Assembly: GCA_038239005.1 (NCBI GenBank)
Contig: JBBSFE010000014.1
Coordinates: 1-64,000, forward strand
Length of the DNA: 64,000 bases
Origin: DASXHD01 sp038239005
GTDB taxonomy: Bacteria; Myxococcota_A; Polyangia; Polyangiales; Polyangiaceae
Direction of reading: 5' to 3'
Shown piece after piece: positions 9,384-17,807 of the stretch (positions within the stretch are counted from its first letter, which is position 1; each line of letters begins with the position of its first letter). Both the position numbers and the translations under genes were made by a program. The notes below the pieces were generated by a model that was given only the letters and a program-made list of their open reading frames with translations, was not told where the DNA came from and did no database searches.

Positions 9384-11762
9384 TCAGTGACATTTACCGG
9401 GTGAAGCGATGGCGTGCTCCGCAGCTGCGCGGATGGCGTCGCGCACGCTCTTGTCACGGAGCTTGGCGACGCGGCTTGCAAGGTCGGCTGGATGAATGTC
9501 GCCGAGCGCGCTGACCGCGGCAAGACCCAACGCGAGGTCTTCGCCGCCTGCCATCGGATCGGCCGCGGCGCGCGCGAGATCGGTGAGGCGTTCGAGCTGG
9601 CTCGGATCGCACATCGCGCCAAGCGCGCGAGCAGCAGCGGTGCGAACGATGCCGAGCTCTTGGACATCGTCGAGCCGCGCGCGAACCGCGGCGGCGTATG
9701 CGCGCGCTTGGTGCGCGGCGAGCGCGTCGAGGATGGCGCCTCGCACTTGAGGTGAGGTGTCCGTGCCGAGCACGTCGGCGAGCGCCTTGTCGAGATCGCG
9801 CGCGGCTGGCATGGCGCCGAGTGCGTGCGCCGATGCGACGCGAACGAACGTCCACGGGTCGGTCTCTAGGTGTTTCTCGACGAGCACAGCAGCAGGCGAA
9901 ACTTTGAGCGTCGCGATCGTATCGAGCGCTGCTTGACGGACGCGGGGCTGCGCGTCGTCGATGGCCGACACGAGCTCGGATTGCACGGCCGGAAGATCGC
10001 GCGCAAGCTCTGCTGCGCGCGCGCGTACTTGCCAATCCGGATCGTGAGCGAGCATCGCAGCGACGTGCACCGCCGCAGGACGATCGTTGCCCTTCGCGAG
10101 CTCCGCGAGCGGCTCGAGCGCGAGATAGCGGGTCTCCATCGGAGCGTTCACGAGAAGCGCATCGAGCACTTGCGTCGCTTCGGCGTGAAGCTCATGAAGG
10201 CGTGTTGCGGTTGCGCGCAGCATGTCGAGGCGCGCCTGTGCCGTGTATTGCGGATCCGCGATCATCGTTGCGAGCATTTGCGCTGGTGCGTTTGCGGAAG
10301 CGTTGGCGAATGCGTGTCGCGCCTCGACGCGCATCGCAGGGTTTTTCAGCATGTTTGCGAGCTGACCGAGCGCGGATTGTTTCCCGAGCATCGCGAGGTA
10401 TTGCGGCATCTTCGCACACGTCGCTGCAGGTGCGCTTTGCACGGCGCTCACGATGGCCGCGCGCTTGCCGCATTGCTGGAGCGAGCTCTCCGCTTTGTGC
10501 GACACGTGCGCGTCGCTGTCGCACAAGCCACGCAGGTAAATCCCGGTTGCGTCGTTGCCGCACGACGCAGGTGCAGCCTGCGCGGCATCGAGGCCAAGCT
10601 CGCGACCGTAGACATCGAGCTTGTCCCAAACGGCACTGACCGGCCCGAGCGCGGCGTCTCCTGCACGTTTCAGGATTGCTGCGGCAAGAACGGCGGTGCG
10701 TCCTCCCGCGCCGAGGTTCGCAGCCACGGACGCGAGCGTTGCACCGGGAACGTCGAGCTCGCTGTAGGCCGTGAGCTCGGCGACGGCGACGTCTGGCGCG
10801 CCGTGCACGAACGCATCATCGAGCACGAGCGCAATGCATGACGTCTTGAGGGGCTGCGGAAGCGTGATGTCGTACGCGCGGCCGGCATGAAGGGATGCGT
10901 CCTCGGGCATGGTGATCGCGAACACTTGGTCGGCGGTCGCGAGAAAGAACGTCTTCGGCACGCTCGTCGCTGCCATCGTGATCGAGAGCTTCGAAATCGG
11001 AACTTCACTCGGCGCATTCAGCGCGACGAACTCCCCGCGGCCGATCCCTCTTGCGGTCTCCGTCCACATCGTCGCGGGATCGAGGTCCACGAGCGCCGTC
11101 GGGCGCGTTCCCGTGCTCGCTGCGCGCACCGAGAGAAGCGGCGCGAGGGGAACGCCCGCCGCAGTTTGTCGGGCCGTTGCGGTGATGCGCGTTGCGGATG
11201 CGATGTCGGCAGGAGCAAGCTGTTGAAAGCCATCGCTGTGCCATTCGAGCGTTTGCGGATCGAGCACTTCGGGTCGTGCGATCGCCTCGCGCGAGCAAAT
11301 CGAAAAATCTTCGCTGCCCGATCCGCGTGCGATCATCTGCGCCCCATGCCCATCGGGGACGACGCGAACGAGCGTGCCCGACATGCTGCCGGGTTGACCG
11401 CGCACGAAACCTGTCTCGCTGGCAAAGGCGAGCGTCGTCGCGCCGCCGGTGAGGATCGCATCCCACGTCGCGGTGCCCGTCGAAGGAACGTGAATCCAGA
11501 GCGCGAGTTTTCCGCCCGCCATCTGCACGGTCGAAAATCGCGCGTTCTTCGGGTCGAGCGGAATGCTCGTCTTGATCGACTCTTCGTCCGTGAGTGGGCA
11601 TGGCGCGGTCGCGCATTTGCCGTAGCGAAGCTTCATCGTTGCGGCATCGATTCGCGCGGTGACGGCTTGCGCTCCACCGCCAGCGGCGATGGAGTTGTCA
11701 GCGCGTGCGACCGGTGCGCTGAGCACGAGCGGGAGAGCGGCAAAAGCGGCTCGAAGTTGCAT
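9384..11762 (-). CDS. Secreted HEAT-repeat protein with discoidin-like domain
   Basis: The 792-residue protein starts with a signal peptide ending in APVARA (cleavage near residue 22). Its middle part contains a segment around VDLDPATMWTE...GRGEFVALN that resembles the discoidin-like NADase-type glycan-binding domain. The C-terminal 300 residues form repeated helix pairs (for example DPDWQVRARAAELARDL and DTSPQVRGAILDALAAH) typical of HEAT repeats, which act as binding scaffolds. A periplasmic or surface binding role is inferred. ATG 11762 was chosen for the signal peptide; the frame is open to 12185 but overlaps the divergent transpeptidase. It is first in the operon with rhodanese and S51 peptidase. 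Confidence 0.8.
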   Translation of the reverse strand: MQLRAAFAALPLVLSAPVARADNSIAAGGGAQAVTARIDAATMKLRYGKCATAPCPLTDEESIKTSIPLDPKNARFSTVQMAGGKLALWIHVPSTGTATWDAILTGGATTLAFASETGFVRGQPGSMSGTLVRVVPDGHGAQMIARGSGSEDFSICSREAIARPEVLDPQTLEWHSDGFQQLAPADIASATRITATARQTAAGVPLAPLLSVRAASTGTRPTALVDLDPATMWTETARGIGRGEFVALNAPSEVPISKLSITMAATSVPKTFFLATADQVFAITMPEDASLHAGRAYDITLPQPLKTSCIALVLDDAFVHGAPDVAVAELTAYSELDVPGATLASVAANLGAGGRTAVLAAAILKRAGDAALGPVSAVWDKLDVYGRELGLDAAQAAPASCGNDATGIYLRGLCDSDAHVSHKAESSLQQCGKRAAIVSAVQSAPAATCAKMPQYLAMLGKQSALGQLANMLKNPAMRVEARHAFANASANAPAQMLATMIADPQYTAQARLDMLRATATRLHELHAEATQVLDALLVNAPMETRYLALEPLAELAKGNDRPAAVHVAAMLAHDPDWQVRARAAELARDLPAVQSELVSAIDDAQPRVRQAALDTIATLKVSPAAVLVEKHLETDPWTFVRVASAHALGAMPAARDLDKALADVLGTDTSPQVRGAILDALAAHQARAYAAAVRARLDDVQELGIVRTAAARALGAMCDPSQLERLTDLARAAADPMAGGEDLALGLAAVSALGDIHPADLASRVAKLRDKSVRDAIRAAAEHAIASPGKCH

Positions 11763-11829
11763 GACGCGCGAGCATAGCGCTCCGCCATTTCTTTGCCCGC
11801 TCGAGCGAGGTTGTGCAACACGATCAAAG

Positions 11830-13128
11830 ATGAGTAGCGCTCCCGTTACGCTGCGTTCGGCTGGCATTGCGCTCGGCGCGTTCGCTCTCGTGGTTGGCAG
11901 CGTCGCGACACTCGCGCACTTTCGCGGCGTCGCGCGCGCGCATGCGGCACTCGGTAGTGAAGGCGACGATCCGGCGGCGATGCGCGTCGTTCCGGTAAGA
12001 ACGGCCATTGCGCCCACGCTTACGGCGCCATTTGCGGGTCTCGATCTCTCACGCATCGTCGTGTCCGACACAGAAGCGACCGTGCCGCTCCCAAACAAGC
12101 GCACGGCGCATCTCACACTCGATGCGCGTTTGCAGAAGGCCGCGATCGCGACGCTGAAACAACACAAGCTTCCAGAAGGTGCCATCGTGATGATGGACCC
12201 CGATACGGGCGCGATCTTGGCGTACGCGAGCCGCGTAGGCGAAGGTCACGCGCGCGATCTCGCGGTCGAAGCAACGGCGCCCTCGGCGAGCGTGTTCAAA
12301 ATCATCACGGCAACGGCGCTGGTCGAAAAGGAAGGCGTGGGACCCGATACGCGGGCGTGTTTCGCGCGCTCGGCGGAGCAGCGCGTGCTTGCGTCGGACC
12401 TCGTCATCGATCCGCTGCGCGACAAATGGTGCATGAGCCTCGCAACCGCGATGGGCAAAAGCGAAAACGCGGTCTTCGCGCGCATGGCCCACGACAAGCT
12501 CGACAAAGCATCGCTCGAGCCCGTCGCCCGCGCGCTCGGTTACGGCGATCCGATCGCGTTCGACGTCCCAGTGCAGCCCAGCAAGCTCGAAATTCCCGAT
12601 GATTCGCTAGGTTTCGCCCGCACGGCAGCGGGCTTCTACAACACGACGCTCTCGCCGCTGCATGCGGCGACGCTCAGCGCGACCATCGCGCACGGAGGCG
12701 AGCTCGTTCACCCGCACATCGTCGCGCGCATCACGAGCGACACGGGTCATGTCGACTACGAAGCCCCGCACGACGCGCCCTCGCATCGCGCAATCCCCGA
12801 GAACGCCGCACAAGCGCTCACGACGATGATGGAGCACACCGTGAGCGAGGGCACGAGCTACCGCGCATTCCACGATGCTCGCCGCACCCCCTTCGTTCCG
12901 ACCGCCGTGGCCGGCAAAACCGGAACGCTCAACGGCGACGGCACCGAGCCGCGCCTCTACACGTGGTTCACGGGATTCGCGCCGAGTCGCGCGCAGCCCG
13001 GCGAAAAGCGCGTCGCGATCGCGGTGCTCGTCGTCAACAGACCGAAGTGGAAAGTGAAAGCCAACGTGGTCGCGCGCGAAATGCTCCGCGAGTTTTTCCA
13101 CGGCGAGTCCCGCGTCGCGACTAAGTAG
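11830..13128 (+). CDS. Penicillin-binding transpeptidase
   Basis: This is a 432-residue peptidoglycan transpeptidase with all three motifs: active Ser154 in SVFK, SEN at 211-213 and KTG at 363-365. An N-terminal hydrophobic helix (about residues 10-30) anchors it, placing the catalytic domain in the periplasm. It lacks the large dimerisation domain of typical FtsI/PBP2, so it is a short transpeptidase-only protein. ATG 11830 was chosen because the anchor follows it; earlier in-frame starts overlap the divergent HEAT gene. The two genes diverge from a 67-base region. The last 8 bases overlap the end of the thymidine kinase gene. Confidence 0.92.
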   Translation: MSSAPVTLRSAGIALGAFALVVGSVATLAHFRGVARAHAALGSEGDDPAAMRVVPVRTAIAPTLTAPFAGLDLSRIVVSDTEATVPLPNKRTAHLTLDARLQKAAIATLKQHKLPEGAIVMMDPDTGAILAYASRVGEGHARDLAVEATAPSASVFKIITATALVEKEGVGPDTRACFARSAEQRVLASDLVIDPLRDKWCMSLATAMGKSENAVFARMAHDKLDKASLEPVARALGYGDPIAFDVPVQPSKLEIPDDSLGFARTAAGFYNTTLSPLHAATLSATIAHGGELVHPHIVARITSDTGHVDYEAPHDAPSHRAIPENAAQALTTMMEHTVSEGTSYRAFHDARRTPFVPTAVAGKTGTLNGDGTEPRLYTWFTGFAPSRAQPGEKRVAIAVLVVNRPKWKVKANVVAREMLREFFHGESRVATK

Positions 13129-13696
13129 GCTCGACTGCCCGCGCGACGAAGCACTTGCGGCATCGCGCCTCGTATGCGGCCGATCCACCGACGAAGAGCT
13201 GCCCCTCCATCGCGACGAGCCGCTGCGAGCGCGAGGCTTCACCACCGCATCGCGCGCACACCGCGTGGAGCTTCGTGACGTACTCGGCGATCGCCATGAG
13301 CTTCGGAATGGGTCCGAACGGCGCGCCGCGGTAGTCCTGATCGAGCCCCGCGCAGATGACGCGAACACCCCGATTGGCGAGCTCCTCGACGACCTCGACG
13401 ACGTCCTCCTCGAAAAATTGAACCTCGTCCACGCCGACGACTGCGACGTTTGGTCCGACCAAAGAGAGCATGTCGCGTGCGCTGGCGATGGGGACGGCGT
13501 CGGCTCCGATGCCCTCGTGCGTCACGACTTTCACCTCGTCGTAGCGATCGTCGACCTTCGGTTTGAACACAACGAGCGGTAAACGTGCGTACTTCGCGCG
13601 TTTGATGCGCCGCAGCAGCTCTTCGGTTTTCCCACTGAACATCGAGCCGCAGACGACTTCGATGCAGCCTCGGCGTCCGGAGAACTCACCGCTCAT
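13121..13696 (-). CDS. tdk: Thymidine kinase (type II)
   Basis: The 191-residue protein phosphorylates thymidine to dTMP for salvage. The P-loop CGSMFSGKTEEL, the VGVDEVQFF Walker B/catalytic Glu region and two zinc-binding CxxC pairs (CARC and CRKC) are all intact. ATG 13696 (SGEFSGRRG) gives the normal short lead to the P-loop; an ATG at 13714 is also in frame. The C-terminal tail overlaps the convergent transpeptidase gene by 8 bases. Confidence 0.95.
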   Translation of the reverse strand: MSGEFSGRRGCIEVVCGSMFSGKTEELLRRIKRAKYARLPLVVFKPKVDDRYDEVKVVTHEGIGADAVPIASARDMLSLVGPNVAVVGVDEVQFFEEDVVEVVEELANRGVRVICAGLDQDYRGAPFGPIPKLMAIAEYVTKLHAVCARCGGEASRSQRLVAMEGQLFVGGSAAYEARCRKCFVARAVEPT

Positions 13697-13780
13697 GAGC
13701 CTCGCGGAGAGCATAACACTGTACCTTTGCTCCCATCCCACATTTCCTCATAAGCCTGCAAGTTGGAGCATTTTGCAGCT

Positions 13781-14065
13781 ATGGACCTCGAGACCCGCGA
13801 TGCTAGATTGATACTCGTGGACGTAGTCCTCCGAAAGCTCGGTAAGGGATCTCGCGCAGTCGCAGGCCGGCTCGTGCGTGCACCTCGCAAGGGCTCGGTG
13901 GTCGTCATCGAATTTCCGGACGGCATGCACGAGTACGTGACGACGCCGGTGAAGCGAGTCCTTCGGCTCGCGGGCCGAGAAGTTTTTTACATCGAGACCA
14001 TCAACAGCCGCTACCGTCTCGAAGTTCGCAACCGCGAGGATGCGGTTGCCGAGAGTGCTGGGTAG
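13781..14065 (+). CDS. Small conserved hypothetical protein
   Basis: This 94-residue protein has no recognised family. ATG 13781 was chosen; a TTG at 13763 lies six codons upstream and has no better ribosome-binding site. The sequence is basic and looks like a small beta-rich fold: LVDVVLRKLGKGS, then VVVIEFPDGMHEYV and VFYIETINSRYRLEV. There is no membrane segment or signal. The gene faces away from thymidine kinase and is followed after 18 bases by a tiny basic-protein gene. Confidence 0.7.
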   Translation: MDLETRDARLILVDVVLRKLGKGSRAVAGRLVRAPRKGSVVVIEFPDGMHEYVTTPVKRVLRLAGREVFYIETINSRYRLEVRNREDAVAESAG

Positions 14066-14083
14066 AAGAGATGGTTAGATTAG

Positions 14084-14218
14084 ATGGGTAAGCTCGATCG
14101 TCGTCATTCGAACAAAATGCGTCAGCGTGAGGGTCAGGCGAAGAAGAAGGAACGCCTGAAGCGCCAAGCCGAAGCTCGTGGCAAAGCGCGCACGAAAGCT
14201 TCGAAGAAAAAGGCCTAG
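14084..14218 (+). CDS. 44-residue Lys/Arg-rich protein
   Basis: A short ATG-to-TAG frame encodes 44 residues. About 45 percent are Lys or Arg, including clusters AKKKERLKR and SKKKA, with Gln and Ala between and almost no hydrophobic residues. The start MGKLDRRHSNKMRQ is well formed and the frame sits neatly between two genes. A purine-rich stretch AGAAGAG lies 14 bases upstream. Such a composition suits an RNA- or ribosome-binding peptide, which is inference only. Similar tiny basic proteins are, from memory, common in this bacterial group. Confidence 0.6.
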   Translation: MGKLDRRHSNKMRQREGQAKKKERLKRQAEARGKARTKASKKKA

Positions 14219-14270
14219 CGCCTTCCGCCGAAAATTGGGCCGTTCGCGTTCCGATCCGTAAGGTCGGCGC

Positions 14271-14765
14271 ATGCGCATTGTCACGCTCTCCGCGAGGCTC
14301 ACGCTCGCTCTCTCGCTACCGATTGTCGCGTGTGTGATGCCGCCTTCCGGGCCGGCGCTCATGCAGCAGACGGCGCAGCAATTCAACTTCGACATGCGCT
14401 TCGGTCGCACGGAGGCCGCGCTGGAACAAATCGCTCCGAAGTACGCTGACGAGTTCGTGAAGCGTCATCGCGGTTGGGGCAGCGCCGTTCACGTAACCGA
14501 CGCCGAGACCGTCGGAATGCGCGCGAAGGGGCCCGAGAACTACGACGTCTCCGTGCGCGTGGGTTGGTATCGCGCGGACGAAGGCGATCTCCACACGACG
14601 ATGCTCAAGCAGAAGTGGCACCTCTACCCGCGTGGCTGGCTGCTCGATGCAGAAGAGCGCGTCGAGGGCGACATCGGCGCGCTCGGTGAGAACGTCGAGG
14701 TCGTCGCGCCGGATCTCCCGTCGCGCAACGTGCAGTTTCCGACCGTGCGCCTCGGCACGGACTAG
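14271..14765 (+). CDS. Hypothetical lipoprotein
   Basis: The 164-residue protein has a lipoprotein signal (LALSLPIVAC, Cys21). The mature part includes a helix (MQQTAQQFNFDMRFGRTEAALEQI in character), then mixed strands such as DVSVRVGWYRADEGDLHTT and a final acidic/Pro-rich region. No family is recognised. It is likely attached to the inner leaflet of the outer membrane. The next gene, on the opposite strand, ends 8 bases beyond its stop. Confidence 0.75.
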   Translation: MRIVTLSARLTLALSLPIVACVMPPSGPALMQQTAQQFNFDMRFGRTEAALEQIAPKYADEFVKRHRGWGSAVHVTDAETVGMRAKGPENYDVSVRVGWYRADEGDLHTTMLKQKWHLYPRGWLLDAEERVEGDIGALGENVEVVAPDLPSRNVQFPTVRLGTD

Positions 14766-14772
14766 CTCGGAA

Positions 14773-17748
14773 TCAGTACGGAACGGCCGCGACGAAATAG
14801 ACTTTGTCGAGGCCGCCGGTCGAGAGGCCGCGCGCGTAGCCGATGCGAAAGTTGAACGCTGCGAAATATCCGAGCGTCGTGTCGACCCATAGCTCGCCGC
14901 CGACGCTGCTCAAGAAATTTGCGGTGCGCGGGTCGTCGAATGCTGCGCCGAGATCGTAGAACACGTTGCCGCTGATGCGGTTCAGCATGATTGGGAGCGT
15001 GGAGAGGCCGCGATCGATGTTGACGATCGGAAAGCGATACTCGGCGTTGACGAGCCCGTAGTACGCGCCGGTTTGCACGGCGACGGGATAGCCGCGAAGC
15101 GCGACGCCGCTTTGATAGAGGAAGCCGCCGCTGTTGATGAAGTTCTGAGCTTGGTCTTGGGGCGCGATGTCGACAAAACCGCCGACGTAGAACGGGCCAC
15201 CGGGAAACGAACCACCCATCATGCCGCCGCCGGCGTGGAATGCCATCACGTGATGCCGAAGCCATGGCATCGCTAGGTAGGTGGTGAAGTCGGCCTTGGC
15301 GCGGAAGCCTCGATAGTCGCTGCCCAAAACCGGATGCGAGAGATCGAGCGCCGCCGAAACGTTGAAGCCGCGCTCTTGGCTGACGCTCCAATTGTAACCC
15401 TGCGCGTTTCCGTACGACCAATCGAAGCTTGCGATGGTCGCGAGCTGCTGTGACGGTAAGTGTGGCGTGTCGTATGGGTTGATCGGTTGTTGAGCGAGAC
15501 CATAATCGCCGGACACGCTGTTCACGCTGTAGCTGAGCGTGAAGTAGTGCGAGTCGAAAGCGTGCGGAATGGAATAGTTGAGCGACGTCGATACGCCGAC
15601 CGCGCTTTGTACCCAGCTCACGCTGTTCTTGCCGAGCGTGTACGTCGAGCCGGGACCGATCGAACGATAGACGTTCGCGCTGACGTCGAACGGCAGACGC
15701 CCATATGTGTAACCTACATTGAATTGCGGCTCGGGATTGTCGGTCTCGAACGTGAGCGACGCGTTGAACGTATGAATGCCCGCGATGTCGCTGCCGTTCA
15801 CGAAGGTGGAGATGGCTTGCCCGAAGTCTGAGGGCGCGGTGCTCGCGAGCCAGTGGCGCGGCACGAGGGTGTGGAGCGGGTTATACGCCGTGCGCTTCAT
15901 CGCGTGGTGCGCGGCTTCCGGCGGAGGCGGCGGGCGATCGTCGACGTAGGGATGCACGTCGAGAAAGCGCGACGGATCCAAATCCATCGCGAAGAGATCG
16001 TAGCCCTCGTGCGTGTAGCCGAGATAGACGAGCGTTTTTTCGTCCGGCGAAACGACTGGCTGCATCGCCCCCATGATGACGTTGGTGACTTGCTTGAGAA
16101 TCTTCTTCTCGACGTCGTAGACGAACACGTTCATCACGCCGTTCTCGCGATCGGAGTGAAAGTATACGCGCTTGCCGTCGGGCGACCACGAGGGGCCACT
16201 ATCGACGGCGCGATCGCGCGTGATGGCTTCCCACGTGTTGTCGAACGTGTCGACGATGCGGATGTCGCGGTAGCCGCCCTTCGTCCACGAGCTGTAAGCG
16301 ACGTGGCGGTTGTCGGGTGACCAGCGCGGCGCGTACGCCTGATCGTATGCGTCGCTTCGGACGAGCGTGCGGAGGTTTTTCGTCGTGCCGTTCGGGATGT
16401 CGAGGTCGGCCACCTGCAAGTAGCTCGTGCCGCGATGATTCGTCGCGAAAGCAACGCGGCGACCGTCGGGAGAGACATCAGGCTCGTACGCGCGATAACC
16501 CTTTGTCAGTTGAACGCGGTGCCCCTCGAAGCCGTTCGATTCTTTCTTTCCCTGGGGCATCGAAAACAGATCGTAGAAACCGTAGAGGTTGTTGAACGCC
16601 TCGATCGAATCGAACACCGCGCTCTTGTCCGGCAAAAAGCTGACGTAACCGCCGCCGAGAGTGCGGATCAGGAGGTCGTGATCTTTCGAACCAACGATGG
16701 CGCCGCCTTTGTCGCGCCGTAGCGGCACGTGATGGACGCCCGCCGGTGAGTGTCCGTCGTCGCGGTAGTAGACGAGGTCGCCGGCGGGGATGCCGTCCCA
16801 CGCGCCTGCGGGCACGAAGCGTGGTCCGTTCGCGGCCTGCCCGCCGAAGGTGATGCGCGTTCCTTCGCGTTGCCCGCGCGCGCGAATCTGCGCGACGAGC
16901 GCATCAGCCTCGCGCTTGAGCGTGTCGATGAACGACGGATAGAGCTCCTCGTATGTGCGACCGGTCGCGCGGCGAATCGAGCGATTGATGCCGTACGGAA
17001 TGAGCTGGTGTGCGTAGTCGTCGATCATCAGGCGAATGGCTTGCTCGCCGTACGTCTCGGCAATCCACTGCATGAAGAACGAGCCGTAGAGGTACCAGAG
17101 GTTTCCTTGTGGCCAGCGGCGCACGTTGTTCGAGATCTCGTCGAGCTGCGCGATGTTGTTCTCGAGCACGTCGCCGCGCATGAACATGTTCCACATCGAC
17201 GAACGCAAACGCCCACCGCTCGTCTTGCTACTCTCTTCGAAGACGGCGAGGCCTTCGAGGATCCATCGCGGCTGAATTTGATTCGGCGAAATCGTCTTAC
17301 CGAGCACCGCATTGACGAGCGCGGGGATGCCACGAATGTGATCGGTGTGAAGCACGTGCGTGAACTCGTGCGTGATGAGCTCGAGGTACCAATCGTCGAC
17401 GTCGCCGAGTGGCGAGAGATCATCCGGAGCGGTGACGAACATTCGAATCGAGTCGTACGGAAGCGCGCCGGCGAACGCGTTGGCCTCGTCGGTGATGTCG
17501 CTCAGCGAAATCTCGACGCGCTCGCTCGGCGGCCAACCCACCGCGGGCGCGAGACGCCCGAGGATCGATTCTGCGAGGTCGGCGACGCGGACGGCGATTT
17601 CGTACTCGCCCGAATAGTAACTGACGCGGAAGTGATCGGTCTCCAGCGCCTCCCAAAGGAGCTTTGGATCGCCCGCCGCGCTAGCCGGAGCGGAAAATGA
17701 CGACGCGACCAGAACGATCAGCGCAGCGATTGCGATTCGAAGGCGCAC
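14773..17748 (-). CDS. Large secreted protein: gluzincin-like protease, TolB-type propeller, C-terminal beta-barrel
   Basis: The 991-residue protein starts with a signal peptide cleaved near residue 25 (APASAA). Residues 120-175 have HEFTH (127-131), followed at about residue 165 by WILEGLAVFEE, the zinc-ligand pattern of gluzincin peptidases. The middle (about 290-610) has repeated WSPDGKRVYF and VSPDGRRVAF blades of a TolB-like beta-propeller. The last 350 residues alternate as strands (GYTYGRLPFDVSANVYRS and others) and end in an aromatic VAAVPY, suggesting an Omp85-like outer-membrane barrel. The protease may thus be tethered by its own barrel. The substrate is unknown. Confidence 0.8.
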   Translation of the reverse strand: MRLRIAIAALIVLVASSFSAPASAAGDPKLLWEALETDHFRVSYYSGEYEIAVRVADLAESILGRLAPAVGWPPSERVEISLSDITDEANAFAGALPYDSIRMFVTAPDDLSPLGDVDDWYLELITHEFTHVLHTDHIRGIPALVNAVLGKTISPNQIQPRWILEGLAVFEESSKTSGGRLRSSMWNMFMRGDVLENNIAQLDEISNNVRRWPQGNLWYLYGSFFMQWIAETYGEQAIRLMIDDYAHQLIPYGINRSIRRATGRTYEELYPSFIDTLKREADALVAQIRARGQREGTRITFGGQAANGPRFVPAGAWDGIPAGDLVYYRDDGHSPAGVHHVPLRRDKGGAIVGSKDHDLLIRTLGGGYVSFLPDKSAVFDSIEAFNNLYGFYDLFSMPQGKKESNGFEGHRVQLTKGYRAYEPDVSPDGRRVAFATNHRGTSYLQVADLDIPNGTTKNLRTLVRSDAYDQAYAPRWSPDNRHVAYSSWTKGGYRDIRIVDTFDNTWEAITRDRAVDSGPSWSPDGKRVYFHSDRENGVMNVFVYDVEKKILKQVTNVIMGAMQPVVSPDEKTLVYLGYTHEGYDLFAMDLDPSRFLDVHPYVDDRPPPPPEAAHHAMKRTAYNPLHTLVPRHWLASTAPSDFGQAISTFVNGSDIAGIHTFNASLTFETDNPEPQFNVGYTYGRLPFDVSANVYRSIGPGSTYTLGKNSVSWVQSAVGVSTSLNYSIPHAFDSHYFTLSYSVNSVSGDYGLAQQPINPYDTPHLPSQQLATIASFDWSYGNAQGYNWSVSQERGFNVSAALDLSHPVLGSDYRGFRAKADFTTYLAMPWLRHHVMAFHAGGGMMGGSFPGGPFYVGGFVDIAPQDQAQNFINSGGFLYQSGVALRGYPVAVQTGAYYGLVNAEYRFPIVNIDRGLSTLPIMLNRISGNVFYDLGAAFDDPRTANFLSSVGGELWVDTTLGYFAAFNFRIGYARGLSTGGLDKVYFVAAVPY

Positions 17749-17807
17749 CCGCGACGACAGTACATCGATGCGTTGCGACGATGATTGCGAAATGCAAGAT
17801 TGCGTAG

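Noticed and set aside
17749..17807. TTGCGA/AAGATT promoter-like pair upstream of the metalloprotease-like lipoprotein
   Set aside because: The match to sigma-70 elements is poor and the start would fall almost at the start codon.
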